Below are positions 1 to 6,432 of a stretch of DNA of 7,408 nt, one piece after another. A model generated the notes under the pieces. It did not search any database, was not told where the DNA came from, and saw only the letters and a list, made by a program, of their open reading frames with translations. The stretch is from an uncultured Enterocloster sp. (GTDB taxonomy: Bacteria; Bacillota; Clostridia; Lachnospirales; Lachnospiraceae), in contig CALWMT010000128.1 of NCBI GenBank assembly GCA_944382045.1, positions 1-7,408 of the forward strand, written 5' to 3'. The first letter of the stretch is position 1; each line of letters begins with the position of its first letter. The translations under genes were made by a program, and so were the position numbers.

Positions 1-2552
1 GGCTGCCTCCCAATAACCTCCTCATAGGAGGCATGCTCCTTGAGCGCCTGGGTCATAGCGGCCATCTGTGACAGATCGCCCAGCAGGATTACGCCGCAGA
101 GCCGGTTATTGAGGAAGAAATATTTCCGATACTGCTCCTTCCCCATGTCCTTAAATTCCACGGTCTTATACAGAAGATTGGGATTCTTCCCATTATCTCC
201 CGCCGCAAACAGGGCTGTATTCATGCCGTGGAAGGTCAGGGCCGCGGACACAGGCTCATACAGCAGATGATCTCCCGCCGCATTGGCGCCTGCCACCCTT
301 CCCTGCTCTGCTGCCTGAGGCCAGATGGCGAGATTTACGCCCTGATACTCCGCGCAGTCGCCGCAGGCATAGACCGAGGGCGCGCTTGTCTCCATGGCCT
401 GGCTGACCATAATTCCCCTTCCGGTTTCAAGCCCCATCTCCTGGGCCAGCCGGACATTCGCCCGGACGCCTGCGGAGATCACCACAAGCTGGGCCGGAAT
501 GCGGCCTCCGTCCGCCAGGCATACGGCCTCCACCCTTGTCCTTCCTTCAATCCGCTCCACATTGGCTCCTGTGTAAATCCGGATTCCCTGGGCCGCCGCA
601 ATCTGCTTTAAAATATCCCCGGACTCCTGATCCAGCTGCCTTCCCATCAGCATGGGCGCAGCCTCCAAAACAGTCACGGAAAGGCCGCTCTTTTTTAACT
701 CCCAGGCCGCCTCTAATCCGAGAACGCCACCGCCGATCACCACAGCCTCCTGGCTTTTCTCCATCAGCTTTTCCAGCCTTCTCACATCGTCCAGCCGCCG
801 GATGGCGGTCACCTGGGGCAGATCCGTCCCGGGAATGGGCGGAATAAAGCACTCGCTCCCCAGCGCATAGATGAGCTTCGTATAATAGATCCGGCTCTTG
901 TCGTCCAGCTCCACCGTATGCTCCCCGGGGTGAATGGCCACCACCCGCTTCTCCAGCATCTGATATACCTGGTGCGCGTCGTACCAGGCCTGATCCGCTA
1001 TGGCAATCTGATCCGCCTCCAGTCCGGCCACAATGGATTTTGTGAGCATGGGCCGGTTGTAGGAGGAATAGGGCTCCTCGGAGATCATCACAATCGTCCC
1101 CGTTTTGTCCCGCTCCCGGATGGCCTGGGCCGCGTTGAAGCCTGCAGCCCCATTTCCCAAGATCAGGTAAAATTCCTCCGTGTTGTTGGAAAATGTATTC
1201 TCTTCCTCCTCCACAGGGACAAAATTCTCCTTTCCCACCCCGCAGACCGGGCAGATCTCCAGGGATGCGTCGAATATCTCCCCGCAGACCAGGCACTTCA
1301 CCAGGCGGCGCCTTCCGCCGGTTTTCTCCTTCTTTCCCGGAAGCACTGCCTCCTTTTCCAGCACATCGCAGCCAAACCGGAAGCCATATTCATAGGCGCT
1401 GACCAGATCCGCCTGGCTGGGCTTAAACCGCACCCGAAATCCGGGAGAGACCTTCATCTTCAGCTGCTTAAGCCGCTCGGTCAGGTTGGGCACGCCCTCC
1501 CCGCTCCAGCCGTAGCTGCCGAACACGCCGCCCCTGCGGCCGGCCCACACCCCCGGCGCCATGTCAAGAGCCAGCTCCCAGATGGGCCGCAGGGCGTCCC
1601 CCAGGATGGTAGGCGTTCCCAAGAGGATCCCGTCCGCCCACTGCATCTCCTCGCGGACCTTCGCGCCGTCCGCCTTCACCATATCGTAAACGCGCACGTC
1701 AATCTCCCCGCTGTCCCTCACGCCCTGGGCGATCCGCTCCGCCAGCATCCCCGTATACCCGTAGGCGCTCACATAAGGGATGAGCACGGTTTTTTGCCTG
1801 TTGGGATTCGCGGTCTGGGACCACTGCCGGTAAAGGGCCATCACCCTGCGGATCCGATCCCCCACCAGCACCGGCCCGTGGCCCGTGCAGACCATGGTGA
1901 TATCCAGATCCTCCACCCGATCCAAGGCCTTTTCCATGAAGGGCTTAAAGGGCCCGATAATGCAGTCATAATAATACTTCAGGGCCTTCTGATAGTCCTC
2001 CTCGTTCACAATGGCCGAGGAAACCACCTGGGGCAGGCAGTAGTGAGCGCCGAAGGAATCACAGGTCACCAGTATCTGTTCTTCCCGGATAAATGTGTAC
2101 ATGGTATCCGGCCAATGCAGGTTCGGCACAATCAAAAACTGCAGGGTCCTGTTCCCGACCCGCATCTCCTGGTTGTCCTTCACCGGCAGGCTCACAAAGT
2201 CCTTATTCACAATCTCCTTCAGGAAGCTGACCGCGCAGGGGGTAGCCACGATCTTCATCTGGGGGCTGTACTCCAAAAGCCGCTCCACGCTTCCCGCGTG
2301 ATCCGGCTCCGTGTGGCTCACCACCAGATAGTCGATGGCCGTCACATCGATAATTCCCCGAAGCTCCTCCAGATACTCCTCAAAAAAAGCCGCTTTTGCC
2401 GTCTCAAAGAGAATCGTCTTCCCTGCGGTTTTCATCACATAGGAATTGTAGGTTGTGCCGAACTCCGTGTGCATGATAATATCAAACACCCGGAGCTTCT
2501 CATCCATAATTCCCGACCAATAAAAGTTTTCACGAAGCTCTACCGGTTTCAT
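1..2552 (-). CDS. Multidomain flavodiiron protein (flavodiiron core + short rubredoxin + NADH:rubredoxin oxidoreductase), 3' end cut by window
   Basis: Translating the minus strand from the ATG at 2552-2550 gives 850 uninterrupted codons that continue past the left edge. Residues 1-245 are the metallo-beta-lactamase-like diiron domain. All six expected iron ligands are visible: H80, E82 and D84 (in SHTEPDH), H146, D165 and H225 (GHGP). Residues about 253-400 are a flavodoxin-like FMN domain. Residues 418-447 are a short rubredoxin with C420-x2-C423 and C434-x2-C437. Residues 460-850 are a pyridine-nucleotide-disulphide-type reductase, with an FAD site GNGAAG (466-471), an NAD(P)H site GGGVLG (607-612) and a second FAD motif ending YACGDC (728-733). 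The layout matches the class F flavodiiron proteins described from Clostridioides difficile, which reduce O2 to water with NADH. Activity here, including any NO reduction, is inferred. The protein should be cytoplasmic, as no signal peptide or membrane segment is visible. The start is supported by AGGAGGT (complement of 2558-2564), 5 nt before the ATG. It lies 29 bp after aspA. Only the last residues of the reductase domain are missing. Confidence 0.95.
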   Translation of the reverse strand, partial: MKPVELRENFYWSGIMDEKLRVFDIIMHTEFGTTYNSYVMKTAGKTILFETAKAAFFEEYLEELRGIIDVTAIDYLVVSHTEPDHAGSVERLLEYSPQMKIVATPCAVSFLKEIVNKDFVSLPVKDNQEMRVGNRTLQFLIVPNLHWPDTMYTFIREEQILVTCDSFGAHYCLPQVVSSAIVNEEDYQKALKYYYDCIIGPFKPFMEKALDRVEDLDITMVCTGHGPVLVGDRIRRVMALYRQWSQTANPNRQKTVLIPYVSAYGYTGMLAERIAQGVRDSGEIDVRVYDMVKADGAKVREEMQWADGILLGTPTILGDALRPIWELALDMAPGVWAGRRGGVFGSYGWSGEGVPNLTERLKQLKMKVSPGFRVRFKPSQADLVSAYEYGFRFGCDVLEKEAVLPGKKEKTGGRRRLVKCLVCGEIFDASLEICPVCGVGKENFVPVEEEENTFSNNTEEFYLILGNGAAGFNAAQAIRERDKTGTIVMISEEPYSSYNRPMLTKSIVAGLEADQIAIADQAWYDAHQVYQMLEKRVVAIHPGEHTVELDDKSRIYYTKLIYALGSECFIPPIPGTDLPQVTAIRRLDDVRRLEKLMEKSQEAVVIGGGVLGLEAAWELKKSGLSVTVLEAAPMLMGRQLDQESGDILKQIAAAQGIRIYTGANVERIEGRTRVEAVCLADGGRIPAQLVVISAGVRANVRLAQEMGLETGRGIMVSQAMETSAPSVYACGDCAEYQGVNLAIWPQAAEQGRVAGANAAGDHLLYEPVSAALTFHGMNTALFAAGDNGKNPNLLYKTVEFKDMGKEQYRKYFFLNNRLCGVILLGDLSQMAAMTQALKEHASYEEVIGRQ

Positions 2553-2581
2553 TTTGGACCTCCTATTCTTTTCGTATAAGC

Positions 2582-4060
2582 TCAGACGACGGGCATCTTT
2601 TCTCTATTATACTCTATCCTGAGGCCGTCTACAACCGATTTGCCGCTCTTTCCCAGAATGCCCGGCTCCGTCATCGTATAGGGATCAAGCACCTGATCCG
2701 CCTGCTCCTCCCCCATAAGCCCCTGCTCCAGAATAATGGCCTTCACAGCCTTTCCGGTCCGCAGGGCCTCCTTGGCCACCTGGGCCGCCTTCTCATATCC
2801 CACATAGGGACAGATGGCCGTGACAATGCCGATGCTGTTGTTCACCTGCTCCCTGCAGTGCTCCTCATTGGCCGTGATGCCGAGTACGCAGTTGTCCACC
2901 AGAGTTTTCACAGCGCAGGTCAGCGTCTCGATGGACTGGAACAGGTTGTAGAAAATAATGGGCTCAAAGGCATTCAACTCCAGCTGGCCCGCCTCCGCCG
3001 CCATGGTGATGGTCATGTCATTTCCGATAATATTGAAGGCCACCTGGTTCACCACCTCCGGGATCACCGGATTTATCTTTCCCGGCATGATGGAGGATCC
3101 GTTCTGGCGGGCGGGCAGATTGATCTCCCCGAACCCCGTCCTGGGCCCGGAGGACATGAGCCGCAGATCATTGGACATCTTGGACAGGTTTACCGCGCAG
3201 GTCTTCACAATCCCCGATACCGAGGCGTAGTTGTCCAGGTTCTGGGTGGCGTCGATCAGATCATAGGACTGAACCAGATCCTGGCCCGTGAGAATGGAAA
3301 TATTTTTCACCACCCGCTTAAAATACTGCACATCCGCGTTGAGCCCGGTTCCGATGGCTGTGCCCCCCAGATTTAAGCTGCGAAGCTCGTCCTTTGCGTT
3401 CTCAAAGCGGCGCACATCCCGCCGCACCGCTGTGCTGTAAGCACGAAACTCCTGGCCCAGCCGGATGGGCACCGCGTCCTGCAGCTGGGTCCGCCCCATC
3501 TTGATCACGTGATCGAACTCCGCCGCCTTCTGCTCCAGGGCCCTCTCAAGGCGGATCAGCTGTTCTCTCGCCCCGTCCAAAAGCTTAAGCGCCGCCATCT
3601 TCCCGCAGGAGGGGAACACGTCGTTGGTGGACTGACCAAAATTCACATGGTCGTTGGGGTTCACCAGGCTGTAGTCCCCCTTCTCCCCGCCCAGGATCTC
3701 GATGGCCCGGTTGGCGATCACCTCATTGGCATTCATGTTCAAGGAGGTTCCCGCCCCGCCCTGGATTGGATCCACGATAAACTGATCGTGGAGCTTTCCC
3801 TGAATAATCTCGTCGCAGGCCTTCACAATGGCATCCGTCCTCTGCTTGTCCAGCTCGCCCACCTCAAAATTGGTGATGGCCGCCGCCTTCTTGATCTGCG
3901 CCACGCTGTTGATCAGCTCCGGATGCATTTTCAGACCGGTTATGTAAAAATTCTCCGCTGCCCGCAGGGTCTGCACCCCGTAGTAGGCCTCCGCCGGCAC
4001 CTCCTTCGCTCCGATGGAATCGTGCTCCGTCCTGTATTTTCTCTGCTCCTCCATATTCAT
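2582..4060 (-). CDS. aspA: Aspartate ammonia-lyase (aspartase)
   Basis: This 492-residue cytoplasmic enzyme should convert L-aspartate to fumarate and ammonia. It belongs to the fumarase/aspartase superfamily and its length is normal for the family. The superfamily signature GSSIMPGKINP is at residues 321-331. By analogy with Bacillus aspartase, S322 is the expected catalytic base and K328 contacts the substrate. Other family landmarks are ENFYI (36-40), GGAGTSLNMN (101-110), QSTND (143-147) and GRTQLQDAVP (189-198). The Q in that last motif, as in E. coli AspA, and GGAGTS rather than the fumarase-type SGTQT both favour aspartase over class II fumarase. The enzyme family is homotetrameric, with active sites built from three subunits. 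The ATG at 4060 is preceded in frame by a stop, leaving only M1, M3 or an unlikely CTG as start. The strong ribosome site lies 21 nt upstream with a hairpin between. The gene is divergent from a LysR-type regulator and probably shares a transcript with the flavodiiron gene downstream. It may feed fumarate to anaerobic respiration or amino-acid fermentation (inference). Confidence 0.95.
   Translation of the reverse strand: MNMEEQRKYRTEHDSIGAKEVPAEAYYGVQTLRAAENFYITGLKMHPELINSVAQIKKAAAITNFEVGELDKQRTDAIVKACDEIIQGKLHDQFIVDPIQGGAGTSLNMNANEVIANRAIEILGGEKGDYSLVNPNDHVNFGQSTNDVFPSCGKMAALKLLDGAREQLIRLERALEQKAAEFDHVIKMGRTQLQDAVPIRLGQEFRAYSTAVRRDVRRFENAKDELRSLNLGGTAIGTGLNADVQYFKRVVKNISILTGQDLVQSYDLIDATQNLDNYASVSGIVKTCAVNLSKMSNDLRLMSSGPRTGFGEINLPARQNGSSIMPGKINPVIPEVVNQVAFNIIGNDMTITMAAEAGQLELNAFEPIIFYNLFQSIETLTCAVKTLVDNCVLGITANEEHCREQVNNSIGIVTAICPYVGYEKAAQVAKEALRTGKAVKAIILEQGLMGEEQADQVLDPYTMTEPGILGKSGKSVVDGLRIEYNREKMPVV
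2606..2634 (-). promoter_or_regulatory. Putative internal promoter for the flavodiiron gene inside the aspA 3' end
   Basis: On the minus strand a perfect TATAAT (complement of 2606-2611) lies 17 bp downstream of TTGTAG (complement of 2629-2634), which shares TTG with the -35 consensus. Transcription would start near 2599, about 47 nt before the flavodiiron ATG. The TATAAT is spelled by the Tyr-Asn codons near the aspA C-terminus, flanked by ATA and AGA codons that look out of place in this GC-rich gene. The -35 is weak, so this is a plausible but unproven secondary promoter. Confidence 0.4.
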
Positions 4061-4064
4061 TTCC

Positions 4065-4089
4065 AGCGCCCTTTAGGCGCTCCTCCTTT
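4065..4089 (-). promoter_or_regulatory. aspA ribosome-binding site with a hairpin between Shine-Dalgarno and start codon
   Basis: Reading the minus strand, AAAGGAGG (complement of 4082-4089) is directly followed by the inverted repeat AGCGCC-TAAAG-GGCGCT (complement of 4081-4065). This is a perfect 6-bp stem with a 5-nt loop. GGAA and then the ATG (4060-4058) follow. Unfolded, the Shine-Dalgarno to start spacing is 21 nt, far beyond the usual 5-9. With the 17-nt hairpin folded, only about 4 nt remain in line. A weak AAAGGG in the loop and 3' arm, 8 nt before the ATG, could be an alternative site. Confidence 0.6.
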
Positions 4090-4138
4090 CCTTCCTCCGC
4101 CGGATTCCTCATACCGGCACCCGTTTTCTCTTGCCTTC

Positions 4139-4167
4139 ATTATAGGATCGCGGTACAATAGTGGCAA
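4139..4167 (-). promoter_or_regulatory. Sigma-A-type promoter of aspA
   Basis: On the minus strand TTGCCA (complement of 4162-4167, one mismatch to TTGACA) is followed after exactly 17 bp by a perfect TATAAT (complement of 4139-4144). The predicted start is near 4132, giving a 5' leader of about 70 nt before the aspA ATG. This is the best promoter in the window, and it sits immediately beside the dyad at 4173-4193. Confidence 0.75.
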
Positions 4168-4172
4168 ATACT

Positions 4173-4193
4173 TATAAGAATATAATTCTTATA
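4173..4193. promoter_or_regulatory. Perfect 9-bp-arm inverted repeat, probable LysR-type regulator operator
   Basis: The arms TATAAGAAT (4173-4181) and ATTCTTATA (4185-4193) are exact reverse complements separated by 3 bp. The pattern contains ATAAG-N9-CTTAT, the interrupted A/T-rich dyad style typical of LysR-family sites. It is centred about 51 bp upstream of the predicted aspA start and 5 bp above the -35 box, where an activating LysR tetramer could contact polymerase. Further CTTAT copies at 4171-4175 and 4195-4199 flank it. The same bases would lie at the -10 of the regulator gene, so self-repression is plausible. Binding is inferred from position and symmetry. Confidence 0.65.
4181..4186 (+). 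promoter_or_regulatory. Putative -10 element of the LysR-type regulator gene
   Basis: A perfect TATAAT on the plus strand would start transcription near 4193, about 28 nt before the regulator ATG at 4221. No convincing -35 hexamer is found 15-18 bp upstream, and there is no TGn extension. It lies inside the dyad, so its match may partly be a by-product of the operator's A/T content. Confidence 0.35.
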
Positions 4194-4220
4194 GCTTATT
4201 GTCTATAGGAGGACTCCATT

Positions 4221-5186
4221 ATGTTCCAGGGAATGCGCTATGTCTATGAGGTGTACAAGGAAATGAGCTTTTCCAAGGCCGCCAGGAATCTCTATATCTC
4301 CCAGCCCTCCTTAAGCGCCGCTGTCAAAAAGGCGGAGCAGGAGGCGGGCTTTCCCATCTTTGACCGCAGCACCAGCCCTATCCGCCTGACGGAGCCGGGG
4401 CGGGAATACATCCGGGCTGTGGAGAGAATCCTGGACGTGGAAAATGGATTTCAAAGCTATCTCAATGATTTGAACGGCCTGCGCACCGGCTCCATCTCCA
4501 TCGGAGGCACCAACCTCTTTGTCTCCTTCCTGCTTCCCCCTCTGCTCTCCCGGTTCACCGCCAGCTATCCGGCCGTGGAGATCCAGCTTACAGAGGCCAG
4601 CACCGAGGAGCTGACGGAAAGGCTCTTTGCCGGACAGCTGGATCTCATCATTGACAACAGCCGCATGGACCCCTCTGTCTATGAGAGCGCCTTTGTCTGT
4701 GAGGATCACCTGGTCCTCACGGTTCCCCGGACATTTCCCTCGGCAAAAAAAGCGGCAGCCTACGGACTCACCGCCCAGGACATCCGCCGGGGCCTCCATC
4801 TCCTGGCGGACACCCCCGCCGTGCCCCTGGAATTTTTTAAGGAGGATCCCTTTTTGCTCTTAAAGACCGGCAATGACACCCGCAGCCGGGCAGAAAAAAT
4901 CTGCCGAGCCAGCCATTTTTCCCCTCACATCCGGCTCAAGCTGGACCAGCAGATTACTGCCTACAACCTATCCTCCTACGGCATGGGCATCTCCTTCACA
5001 GGAGATATCCTGATAAACCGGGTTCCCGCCAGCGAAAATCTGGTATTCTTTAAGCTGGGGGATAAAGACGCGGCCCGCAGTGTCCATTTTTACTACAAGA
5101 AAAACCGCTATCTCTCCCAAACCGTGCGGGCCTTTCTCCTGTGCGGACAGAGCGGAGACACGGACTGTACGATTGCCAAAAAATAG
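4221..5186 (+). CDS. LysR-family transcriptional regulator, divergent from aspA
   Basis: The 321-residue product has the usual LysR layout and length. An N-terminal winged helix-turn-helix includes FSKAARNLYISQPSLS (17-32). The wing region contains GFPIFDRS (43-50) and LTEPGREY (56-63), followed by a linker helix of about residues 64-88. A periplasmic-binding-protein-like effector domain runs from GSISIGG (90-96) to about residue 310. The start is supported by AGGAGG at 4207-4212, 8 nt before the ATG. The gene is back to back with aspA across 160 bp containing a dyad and a strong aspA promoter. This classic LysR arrangement suggests it controls aspA (and perhaps the flavodiiron gene) and itself. 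The effector is unknown; aspartate, fumarate or a related C4 acid is only a guess from context. The last two lysine codons form an A6 run that serves as the T-run of the terminator of the opposing gene. Confidence 0.93.
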   Translation: MFQGMRYVYEVYKEMSFSKAARNLYISQPSLSAAVKKAEQEAGFPIFDRSTSPIRLTEPGREYIRAVERILDVENGFQSYLNDLNGLRTGSISIGGTNLFVSFLLPPLLSRFTASYPAVEIQLTEASTEELTERLFAGQLDLIIDNSRMDPSVYESAFVCEDHLVLTVPRTFPSAKKAAAYGLTAQDIRRGLHLLADTPAVPLEFFKEDPFLLLKTGNDTRSRAEKICRASHFSPHIRLKLDQQITAYNLSSYGMGISFTGDILINRVPASENLVFFKLGDKDAARSVHFYYKKNRYLSQTVRAFLLCGQSGDTDCTIAKK

Positions 5187-5219
5187 AGCTGCGGGACCGG
5201 CCTCTCACCGTCCCGCAGC
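5178..5219. terminator. Shared intrinsic terminator between converging genes
   Basis: The inverted repeat GCTGCGGGAC (5188-5197) and GTCCCGCAGC (5210-5219) forms a perfect 10-bp GC-rich stem with a 12-nt loop. Read on the minus strand it is followed by TCTATTTTTT (complement of 5187-5178), a good intrinsic terminator for the kinase operon. On the plus strand the T-run (5227-5231) begins 7 nt past the stem, so termination of the LysR gene should be weaker. The loop holds the kinase stop codon (5205-5207), and the right arm encodes its final residues. Confidence 0.8.
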
Positions 5220-5858
5220 CCCGATCTTTTTCCTGAGCCCGCGAAGCTCTTCCTCGAGCCTGCGGATCTCCTCCTCACAGGCCGCAAGCCTTTTGTCCTT
5301 TTCCTCCAGCCGTTTTTTCTGTTCCTCCATAATCGCACGGATAGAGTCCTTATCCATCATCCCCTCGATGATATTTCTCAGCTCATCCACTACGCTTCCC
5401 GGCGTCTTTCCCGCCTCGTCTATCACGATATCCGCGTACCGCTCGTAATAGGGGATCCGCTCCTCATAGAGATCCCGGAGAGTCGTCCCCGGCTTTAAGG
5501 CCACCCCCCGGTCCACCACATTCCCGATGCGCCGCTCCATCTCCTCAAAGCTCATCTTCAGGTAAACCACCTCGCTGATGCGCTTTAGGTTTTCCATGGC
5601 CTCCCTGCCATAGATCACGCTTCCTCCCGGCGCGATCACGGAGAGCACCGGATCAAGCCCTGCGTTGATGCGGTTCTCCACCGCCAGAAAGCCCTCCATG
5701 CCCTCCTGGGCAATAATCTCCTTTAAGAGGCGCCCCTCCTTTTCCTGGATAACAATATCCACATCCACAAAAGAAAAACCCAGCCTCTTTGCCAGCAGCA
5801 CGCCCACCGTGCTCTTTCCCGAGGAGGGCATCCCAATCATCGTAATATTCGGCTTCAT
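5205..5858 (-). CDS. Shikimate-kinase-like P-loop kinase with C-terminal coiled coil
   Basis: Residues 1-165 of this 217-residue protein follow the AroK fold. There is a Walker A GMPSSGKST (9-17), DVD (32-34), GGS (78-80), a lid region near DRGVALKPG (116-124) and ERIPYYERYAD (133-143). Compared with E. coli AroK, the shikimate contacts D34, G79 and R134 are kept. However, the position of Arg58 is Leu58 in FLAVE (57-61), and the usual GGG is GGS. It may therefore phosphorylate shikimate poorly or act on another small hydroxylated substrate. Residues about 168-213 are a charged helix with M177, L184, L191, I198, L205 and I212 spaced exactly seven apart, which predicts a coiled coil absent from ordinary AroK (about 170 residues). 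GGAGG lies 7 nt before the ATG. The start follows the stop of the flavin-reductase gene by one base, so the two are probably translationally coupled. A terminator overlaps its 3' end. No other aromatic-pathway gene is nearby. Confidence 0.85.
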   Translation of the reverse strand: MKPNITMIGMPSSGKSTVGVLLAKRLGFSFVDVDIVIQEKEGRLLKEIIAQEGMEGFLAVENRINAGLDPVLSVIAPGGSVIYGREAMENLKRISEVVYLKMSFEEMERRIGNVVDRGVALKPGTTLRDLYEERIPYYERYADIVIDEAGKTPGSVVDELRNIIEGMMDKDSIRAIMEEQKKRLEEKDKRLAACEEEIRRLEEELRGLRKKIGAAGR

Positions 5859-5859
5859 A

Positions 5860-6432
5860 TTATCTCCTCCCCTTTTTGCGCACAGACCAGCCGAAGCTTC
5901 CCAGCCTTTTCCCCAGCTCGAAATACTCGCCGTGGGAATAGCTCACCAGCCCCGCGTCGTTCAGATGGAACTTGCCCTTCGCATCCATGTAGCGGCTGTC
6001 AACCGACACGCCCAGCACCTGGGCCAAAAACATATCGTGGCTTCCCAGCTCCAGCCTCTGGGTCACCCGGCACTCCAGGCTCACCGGGCTCTCCCCGATT
6101 CCCGGAGCCTTCACATACCGGGAGGGCTGCACTGTGAGCCCCATAGCGGCAAATTTATCCTCATCCCGTCCGGACTTCACCCCGCAGTAGTCCGCTGCCC
6201 GGACCAGCTCCCGATTCACCAGGTTGATCACGAATTCCCCTGTCTCCCGTATAATCCCATAGGAATACCGCTCCCTGCGCACGGAGATGGAGACCATGGG
6301 CGGATCGGAGCACACCGTCCCCGCCCATGCCACCGTAATAATATTGGGCTTCTCTCCCTCCCGGCCGCAGCTCACCATCACGGCGGGCACCGGATAGAGC
6401 ATATTGCCCGGCTTCCAGTATTCTCTGCTCAT
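5860..6432 (-). CDS. Flavin reductase-like FMN-binding protein (flavoredoxin family)
   Basis: The 190-residue product has the flavin reductase-like split-barrel pattern. It shows PNIITVAWAGTVCSDPPMVSISVR (positions 29-52, with its T/W-x-G and CSDPP core), GEFVINLV (65-72), the SGRDEDKF segment (87-94), SPVSLECRV (115-123) and GSHDMFLAQVLGVSVD (130-145). Family members bind FMN non-covalently and act as flavin reductases, flavoredoxins or electron carriers in the cytoplasm of anaerobes. The exact partner here is unknown. The length is typical and there is no signal peptide or membrane segment. AAGGAGGT (complement of 6439-6446) lies 6 nt before the ATG and fixes the start. The gene follows the pyrophosphatase by 49 bp and ends one base before the kinase start, in an apparent three-gene operon. 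The lysine/arginine-rich tail (RKKGRR) is a minor oddity. The flavodiiron protein could be a redox partner, but nothing links them directly. Confidence 0.88.
   Translation of the reverse strand: MSREYWKPGNMLYPVPAVMVSCGREGEKPNIITVAWAGTVCSDPPMVSISVRRERYSYGIIRETGEFVINLVNRELVRAADYCGVKSGRDEDKFAAMGLTVQPSRYVKAPGIGESPVSLECRVTQRLELGSHDMFLAQVLGVSVDSRYMDAKGKFHLNDAGLVSYSHGEYFELGKRLGSFGWSVRKKGRR

Noticed and set aside
17..31. The inverted repeat CCTCC-TCATA-GGAGG near the left edge.
   Set aside because: It is only 5 bp, lies inside coding sequence, and is explained by the GAG/GAG and TCC codons there.
547..1296. A 249-codon frame on the minus strand inside the flavodiiron gene.
   Set aside because: It is a shifted-frame shadow of the rubredoxin/NROR region, Gly-rich and without domain features.
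918..2579. A 553-codon open frame on the plus strand, opposite the flavodiiron gene.
   Set aside because: The translation is rich in His, Leu, Pro and Gly with no recognisable domain, no ribosome site stands out, and it lies wholly antisense to a gene with complete domains. It is a by-product of GC-biased third codon positions.
3864..4112. An 82-codon frame starting in the aspA leader and overlapping aspA in another frame.
   Set aside because: No Shine-Dalgarno precedes its ATG, the product is Gly/Glu/Arg-rich without a domain, and most of it lies inside aspA.
4099..4118. A 5-bp inverted repeat (GCCGG/CCGGC) with a 10-nt loop in the aspA leader.
   Set aside because: The stem is short and the loop large, so chance is likely in GC-rich DNA; it has no poly-T and no link to a known riboswitch.
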